Of a stretch of 64,000 bases of DNA, positions 57,631 through 64,000 are shown one piece after another. Position numbers and translations under genes: made by a program. This stretch comes from Mesocentrotus franciscanus (Eukaryota > Echinodermata > Echinoidea > Camarodonta > Strongylocentrotidae). Location of the stretch: positions 1,116,001-1,180,000 of the forward strand of contig CP137666.1 of assembly GCA_037976565.1 (NCBI GenBank). The letters run 5' to 3'. Position 1 is the stretch's first letter. Every line of letters begins with the position of its first letter. The notes beneath the pieces were generated by a model. The model worked only from the letters and a program-made list of their open reading frames with translations, did not search any database and was not told the origin of the DNA.

Positions 57631-60600
57631 ATGTTTCGTTTAGTTTCGCGAATGCCGTTGAGAGCTGGAGTGAGAGAACGGGGAGTTCCGTCAATACTCG
57701 GCCGACGCGCTCGCGCTCTGAGTTCTGAACCAATCCCGAATTCTGCTGCTGGGACAATTGGAAGTGTGGACATAATCTACACAGAAGAACATATGGAAAT
57801 GAGGAAAGCGCTCAAAAAGGTGATCTTGGTTCTTGGTTGGTTGGTCCTCCAAAATACTCGTCTGGGTTTTAACTGGAGGTGCGGGTATGGGTAGGGTGTA
57901 TTTATTTGTAGATGTATGTAGGCCTAAATCTAGGCCTACTGTAGAGAATTAAACTGAGAACGAAAATTTGGTACTACTGCACTTGTTGACTTGACTTGCT
58001 GGAATTTTTCTATAATAAGTTAGAATGAAGATCAGGCTCATGAGTCATGCTCATGAATCATCATGAGACGTCATGACATGACATGAGATTGAGTAGATGT
58101 ATAATGTACTAGATCTAAGTTGAGTAAGTAACATGACCGTTAGTTTTTAATAGGGTGTCTGAACGATTTTTCAATTTTGCCTTTTGGATCGTTTTTCACC
58201 ATTTTGGTTGGATAATTGAAAAAATTATTTACTCAGAATAATACATTTCAAATTTCAAGACTCACCGATGTTTCTATCAAAAGTTACAACCCCTTCAATT
58301 CCCTACAATATTCATCCATTTTTGTAAGAATCGACGAAAAAGACGTACACGCAGAGTTATGTTGTTTTGCTAAATTTAGCACAACAGCTGAATTGCGCAA
58401 TATGCAAGCGTACACATACGCTGCAAGCGCACGTGTTGCTTAACTGATGCGCGATCGGCGATCCATTGTCTTCAATGGGCACCCACTTCCGGTAGACACG
58501 CGGCCCGATGCATATTCATGTGCAGATTTTACGCTATCACCATGGGTTCGGCCGGCGCGGAGCTCACGCCTCCCTACTTAGCTGATCCGAAAAATGTGGG
58601 GAAGGGTATTTTCAAACTGTAATTGTTTGTGATCCCTGGGGCTAGCGAAAAAATAAGCGTAGGGATATTTTCCTTACGACTGGGACTACATATCGCCAGG
58701 GGCGTCATATCTCATAAGTGGCAAATTTCGAGTTAGCCAGGAAACAATGTTTAAATAGCTGTTTTGACCAAGATATTTTTAGAATTTCGAGATGACGCCT
58801 CTGGAAATATTGGAATTAATCTGCTCTTTCATATGACACCTCATTTATTGAGTATCACCTTCAGGATCACAAAGAATAAAGGTTTGAACTTCAAAAAAAA
58901 AAAAACTTTGACCAATTTTGCATGATCGCGTAATGCACATAGACTGCATAGGGCTGCGTGCAATCTCTATGGGAAGGATTTTAGCACACAACATCGGGTG
59001 CGCGATCAGACACCCTATTTTTAATTTCACTGCAGTCATAGATAGATCCAGACCTAGCTCCTAAAATAGTTTCCAAATTTCGATATCTTGCAATTTTAGC
59101 TTGGGTCAAGGTATTTTATCAGTCACTCTAAAGTCAAAGATACTAGTTAGACCGAAAATTCTGTCTCTTTCGTTCGTTAGCCTCTGATTTAATTTGGGTA
59201 GGGTCGGCTCCTCTCTTTAGAGACGAAAGCCGGCCATTGGGTATCCTGTCGGATGTCTCTGGCAAGAACGGTGCACCAAAAGTGCACCCAAACTTTGGAC
59301 TGCAATGCATCATATCCGATGCACTTGTTGAAAATTAGGCCTAGGCTAATATTCATCGGTTCCACTTACCAGATTGACTGTTTGATGCGTTTAAGGGTCT
59401 TTTTTATGGATTTTCCTCGTCGAAATTGAGCCGTATATTAAACTGTTACCATCAATGGATGACGTCATCGGACAATGACATCATCCATAGATGGTAACAG
59501 TTTAATATACGGCTGCAAGAATTTCAACACGGAGCTCAATTTCGATGAGGAAAATCTGGAAAAAAGACACGCACTACTTGTAATGGCCAAAATTAAACTG
59601 ATTGAATCTTTGTGCAGCACAAAACATACAACCATTCGGTAAAAGGGTCTGAAAACAGACTATTACTTAGGTGATTGCAATCACTTAAGTCGATTCGACA
59701 AGTAATGGTCGTTATTTTCACACTAAAAGTCATTTTCAAGCCCTTTCGTTTTGAGGGAAGTACTAAATTAGTACGGTAGGCCTATTGTCTTTCAAATGTG
59801 GTTGGAATTTAACCTTTTCATTTTTTGGGCCTGCAAATGGGACATAGTACCTTTAAAGCATCTCCAAGACTCAAACATGTATTATGTAATAAAACTGCAA
59901 TATTAAATAGGATGCCTGAGCCTAATTATCTCCCAATATAATTTACAGCTTATATGTGCGTAATTGCATCAAACTTAAACCTGAATCAATCTCGGCCTCG
60001 GGTAAATTTTATTTCAAGTGAAATCAAAATCGGTTGTCATATTTTTGATTAGTTTACTTTGGAAAAAAAAATTACCTGTATAATTAAAAAATGCAAAAGA
60101 AAATCAGAAACTTATTTAAGAAAAAGAAGGGATGACTCATTGACTTGGAAAGAGAGGAACTGGAAAGGACCTCATAGTAAAAGAGACCCCCCTTTTTAAA
60201 TCTTTTCTAGTTGCTGGAGTGTGCCAATTAAGATCAGACGGATGGATATCTACAATGTACATAATTATCTGTATCATGATTGAGTGAAAGAGTTTAATAG
60301 CTCCAACATGACATACCGGGTATACAGTGTATATTCCAGTTTGTCATATTCATGGTATTTCACAATGTTGTAGCTGCATCATGATTGTGATATTTTGTTT
60401 TATTATTATTATTTATTTTTTTTTTTTTAGGAGGGGGTATTTTTTTGTATTTTTATTTTTCTACACAATTACAGAATTCTAGCTCATTCATAATGATTAT
60501 CTTTTTTCTTCTTCTCACCGTGCATAATACAGCTGATTGACAAGGAGATTAACCCTTATGTAGACCAATGGGAAGCAGAGAAACAGTTTCCTGCACATCA

Positions 60601-61354
60601 GGTTATGAAGAAACTTGGAGAAGCCGGTTTTCTTGGGATTGGTCGGCCTACAGGTACGTCCGAGCTTTTAACATATCCAGATCATTGGAAGAAAAGCTAA
60701 CACATTGTACTTATTAGAAGGCTGCTGATCAATGATCATCACAGCATATATATTATATGCACATTATGTTCATTTCAGAAATGTATTAAAGAAATGATTA
60801 ATCCTTCAGAAAACAAGATAAGAAAGCCCAAAAAGTAGGCCTACCAGTATGTAATCTTTCTATTTTGGATGTTTGTAGTGATCAAGGGACATGAACTATG
60901 TACAATGTCTTTCAGTTTCATACAAGAGATAACCTTTGCTTATCAAGAATGCCACAAACATTTGTGACTGTATTATTTCTACGTGCTATTTGTCCTGTAT
61001 GATATCCAGATATCAAGTACTTATGTGAGTCGTATTTCACCTTTGTTATTCCTTTTTCGCTTCACAACTTCAAAAGTAAAACTGCATGTTATTTTCTGTG
61101 AACATGTACATGTACGTATATTGAAATGAAAATAATGACATTCATGTTAACCAAATTTGATAATGACTTGGCTTTGTTGTTACTTTTACATATTGTATCA
61201 ACCAATTTTTTCTCATCTTTGTAGAGTTTGGTGGCCTGGGGTTGGATTACACTTATTGTGTAGCCTTTGCAGAGGAGCTTGGTGGTATCCGCTGTGGAGG
61301 TATCCCTATGGCTATTGGTGTTCAAACTGACATGGCTACTCCTGCTCTTTCCAG
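57631..61354 (+). CDS. Acyl-CoA dehydrogenase family, mitochondrial (5' three exons, incomplete)
   Basis: Exons 57631-57819, 60533-60653 and 61225-61354, phases 0/1/2, continuing beyond the window. Residues 1-32 are Arg-rich without acids (MFRLVSRMPLRAGVRERG), a typical mitochondrial presequence. Then SVDIIYTEEHMEMRKALKKLIDKEINPYVDQWE and FPAHQVMKKLGEAGFLG give the acyl-CoA dehydrogenase N-terminal helical domain, followed by EFGGLGLDYTYCVAFAEELG. Family role: FAD-dependent alpha,beta-dehydrogenation of acyl-CoA thioesters in beta-oxidation or amino-acid breakdown. The substrate cannot be told from this part; the catalytic glutamate lies in missing exons. Head-to-head with the CARF-Nudix gene. 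Confidence 0.85.
58151..59018. mobile_element. MITE with TAGGGTGTCTG termini
   Basis: Left end TAGGGTGTCTG, right end CAGACACCCTA, flanked on both sides by TTTTTAA (7 bp). In intron 1 of the acyl-CoA dehydrogenase gene. No coding capacity. Confidence 0.65.
59409..59556. repeat. Long hairpin, nested arms
   Basis: Inner arms GCCGTATATTAAACTGTTAC / GTAACAGTTTAATATACGGC around CATC..GATGACGTCATC, outer arms GATTTTCCTCGTCGAAATTG / CAATTTCGATGAGGAAAATC. Confidence 0.75.
59576..59852 (-). mobile_element. TTAA MITE family A, truncated copy 4
   Basis: Inverted, with the AGGTACTATGTCCCATTTGC end at 59852 and TTAA at 59853-59856. The other end is missing. The 79-codon frame is shifted and not open here. 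Confidence 0.8.
59857..60532. other. Acyl-CoA dehydrogenase intron 1, 3' part
   Basis: AT-rich with T-runs; no feature recognised. Confidence 0.3.
60654..61224. other. Acyl-CoA dehydrogenase intron 2
   Basis: AT-rich, nothing recognised. Confidence 0.3.
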
Positions 61355-61633
61355 GTACATGCTATTTAGGATTCACATCAAATACCTGAAGTAGCTCATT
61401 ATGTCATTGGTTTACATTTTAAAGACATTTTATTGGTATTATTATTATTTCTTTTATTTATATATATATATATTTTTTTTTTTTTGGGGGGGGTAGGGTA
61501 AAACTTCAAAATATTTAGTGTAAGAATAAATCAAAAATGTTGGTGTATATTGTGTAATACAAGATAGAGAGAGAGAGAGAGAGAGTTGAATTTTAGTATT
61601 GAATCAATTTGAAACACTAAATACTAAGCTTAA

Positions 61634-62400
61634 AGCCCAAATCCACTCCAAAAATAACTTACTTTCAATAGAACCAGAAAAATCAGACAAACCAATCAAA
61701 AAAAGTTTGAGCAAAATCGGATAACTAATAAGAAAGTTAAGAATTTTTAATGACATGAAAAACTTTGAAAATCACTACACAAATTGGCAACTCATGAATC
61801 TGTGACGTATGGTCCTCACTATGCACTAATTATTTTCTTTATATTAATAATATAAATTTCCTATTTTCACGCTAAGAATCTTATTTCTTCACACCAGCAT
61901 CCAAGTTAGATTGTAAGTAATATGTTTTTGTGTGGATGCACAAATAAAGAGTAATTTTTGTCACGTTAAATCATGAAAAATTGAATTTTAATAAACTATT
62001 TATATGAAAATCAATAATTATGAAATACAATATTCAGAAAATAGTATCAATTCTTCAAAATTCATAAAAGTTTTGGGGAAATGTCATGCACGCAATATGA
62101 TACAAATCATATAACCTGGGCAAAGGCATGGGGAAATCAAGTTTTGGGGGATAAAAATGGAAATTAATAAGATTAAACTATATAAAGCAATTGATAAGTT
62201 GTGAGGACATGATGTCACAAACTGATAACCATCTTGGCAATTTGTGTTGTGATTCTCATTGTTCCATAGTTTTACATACTTTTTCAAAAATTCATAACTT
62301 TCTTATTAGTTATCCGATTTTGCTCAAACTTTTTTTGATTGGTTTGTCTGATTTTTCTGCTTTTATTGAAAGTAAGTTATTTTTGGAGTGGACTTGGCCT
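61634..62400. mobile_element. TTAA-flanked element with about 115-bp terminal inverted repeats
   Basis: TTAA at 61630-61633 and 62401-62404. Ends AAGCCCAAATCCACTCCAAA and TTTGGAGTGGACTTGGCCT; the inverted match continues through ATAACTTACTTTCAATA and AGTTTGAGCAAAATCGGATA. Related in sequence to the 11-537 element. Confidence 0.8.
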
Positions 62401-62821
62401 TTAAGATAGCTTGGGCTGCCGGGAGGCTGGAGCTGGATTATTATTATCCGAATTCCACCCAATGAGCTAATGAATGGTTTTTAAATAGATCTTGAAGTGG
62501 TTGCACTTTGAATGTGCTGCCTACAGATAAGCTAATTGGTGATAAACATGGATCAAAGGTTTTAACTGGGGTAGAATTCTTGTTCAGGTACTCTAGCATA
62601 TTTGCCACATGTATTATAATGTTTACACTACATGTCCGTTGTCACTTTGTTTTTTTAATTTAAGTAAATATAGCTCAATTTATTTGAAAGATATTAAGAA
62701 AATATGTGTTTATCTCTGACATTGAAGATCTAAAGATTGGATCAAACTATTTGGAAGTATCATGAGTCCTGTCCAGACAGAGAAAAGTTAGCCTAGGGTA
62801 AAGGTGGTGTTAAGAGCTAGT

Positions 62822-64000
62822 CGGGGTAAGTATAGCGGGCCAAGCATGCCACTGTCCGTACAACTATACAACTATTCGACTATACGTCTATCCAGCCGGC
62901 CAATCAGAATGCAGAAAACTGTACGCCTATACAACTATACCAGTGGCGGATTCAGGGGGCACAGGGGCACGTGCCCCCGGAAAAAAGGGGGAAAAGGGGA
63001 AGGGGACAAAGAAAGATGGAGAAAAGGAGAAAAGGGGGAAGAAAAAGGAGGGGAAAAAGAAAGAAAAGGGAAGAGAGAAAGAAGAAGAAAAGAGGGAGAA
63101 GAGAAAAGGGAACAGGAGAAAGAGGAGGGGGAAAGGAAGAAAGGGGAAGAGAGAGGAGAGAAAAGGCGGAAAGGGGGAAAGACGGAATAATAAGGGAAAA
63201 GAAAGAAAGGGGGATGATATTATAAGAAGGTTTTTTTCTGGGAAACGGGTGGCGGGGGCACGCAATTTTGCAGTGTGCATAACATGGGGTCCCTCTTGCC
63301 AGGCGGGGGAAAACTGAATTCAGACAAGGATTAAGAGTCGAAAGAAGTACAATGAATCGTCTTCTTTCCTAATAATTAATGAAAAGGTCAAAGCTTCTGC
63401 TTCGCGCGGGAGGGGTAAACAAAATTCAGACATGGATTAAGAGTAAAGAATGGTACAACGAATCATCTTCTTTCTCGAATAATTTAATGAATCGTCAAAG
63501 CTTAGCGCGGGAGGGGGAAAACTGAATTCAGACAAGGATTGAGAATAGAGAACGGTACAACAAATCGTCTTCTTTCTCTATTATAATATAATGAAACGTG
63601 AAATCTTCGACACTCCACCCAACATCCCCTCTCTCTCTTAATCCCACCCTCTTGTTTCAGGCTCTTACCCGCCTGGCAAGAGGGACCCCATATTATGCAC
63701 ACTGGAAAATTGCGTGCCCCTTTTCTCCCCTCCCTCTTTTCTTCTTCTTTCTCTCTTCCTTTTCTTTCTTTTTCCTCCTTTTTCTTTCCCTCCTTTATCT
63801 CCTTTTCTCCCTTTTTCTTTCTCCCCTTCCCTTTCCCTTTTTTACCGGGGGGGGGCATGTGCCCCCTGTGCCCCCCCTGAATCCGCTACTGGTATAGTTG
63901 TATAGATGTACAGTTTCCTGCGTTCTGATTGGCTGGCTGGATAGACGTACAGTCGTATAGTTGTACGGATAGTGGCATGCTTGGCCCGCCATATACCCCG
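62822..64000. mobile_element. Element with >100-bp inverted ends, possibly cut by the window edge
   Basis: Left arm CGGGGTAAGTATAGCGGGCC, CAAGCATGCCACT, then ACAACTATAC and CAGTGGCGGATTCAGGGGGC; the inverse runs from about 63850 to 64000. Inside is a purine-rich tract (62985-63225), three units of an about 80-bp repeat starting AATTCAGACAAGGATT (63310-63560) and its pyrimidine-rich counterpart. The many frames here are low-complexity artefacts. Confidence 0.75.

Overview
This is a window of animal nuclear DNA with few genes and many repeats. Multi-exon genes with canonical GT/AG introns, long introns full of transposable elements, an EXD1/Egalitarian-type piRNA-pathway family and a CARF-type DNA-binding domain point to a marine invertebrate. 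An echinoderm such as a sea urchin is my best guess, but that is inference; no species marker was seen. Nothing here is bacterial: there are no operons, CRISPR arrays, rRNA genes or credible tRNA genes.

Layout. (1) 1160-6594 (+): a Q50 homeobox gene with a complete 60-residue homeodomain interrupted by an intron between homeodomain positions 46 and 47, followed by a very long Ser/Pro-rich C-terminal region. The reading frame jumps twice downstream of the homeodomain. (2) 10352-15412 and 18617-22961 (+): two tandem six-exon genes of the EXD1/Egalitarian family. Both have an N-terminal beta-rich domain, a LOTUS-like winged helix and a DEDDy 3'-5' exonuclease fold. The second keeps all catalytic acids; the first has lost three of four. 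(3) 51797-27897 (-): twelve exons that join in one uninterrupted 485-codon frame, encoding a CARF (calcium-responsive factor) type domain followed by a DUF4743-Nudix hydrolase. This is either a fused gene or two tandem genes with compatible phases. (4) 57631-61354 (+), running off the window: the first three exons of a mitochondrial acyl-CoA dehydrogenase, head-to-head with gene (3).

The rest is mobile DNA. Several families are flanked by TTAA (piggyBac-like target choice) and two sit edge to edge sharing one TTAA. Two hAT-type elements are nested and each has an exact 8-bp target duplication. There is a TA-flanked element inside a TTAA-flanked one, LINE remnants, a decayed DIRS-type tyrosine-recombinase retroelement split by satellite-like arrays, and a 5.4-kb structure bounded by inverted arms of about 0.7-0.8 kb lying between the two divergent genes. 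Four tandem arrays carry ten exact copies of TGACCTTTGACCT, a perfect DR1 nuclear-receptor site.

Genes (2) are linked by common descent and probably by pathway (piRNA or germline RNA). The other genes show no obvious functional link. All exon joins are read by eye from splice consensus, reading frame and family resemblance, with no transcript evidence.
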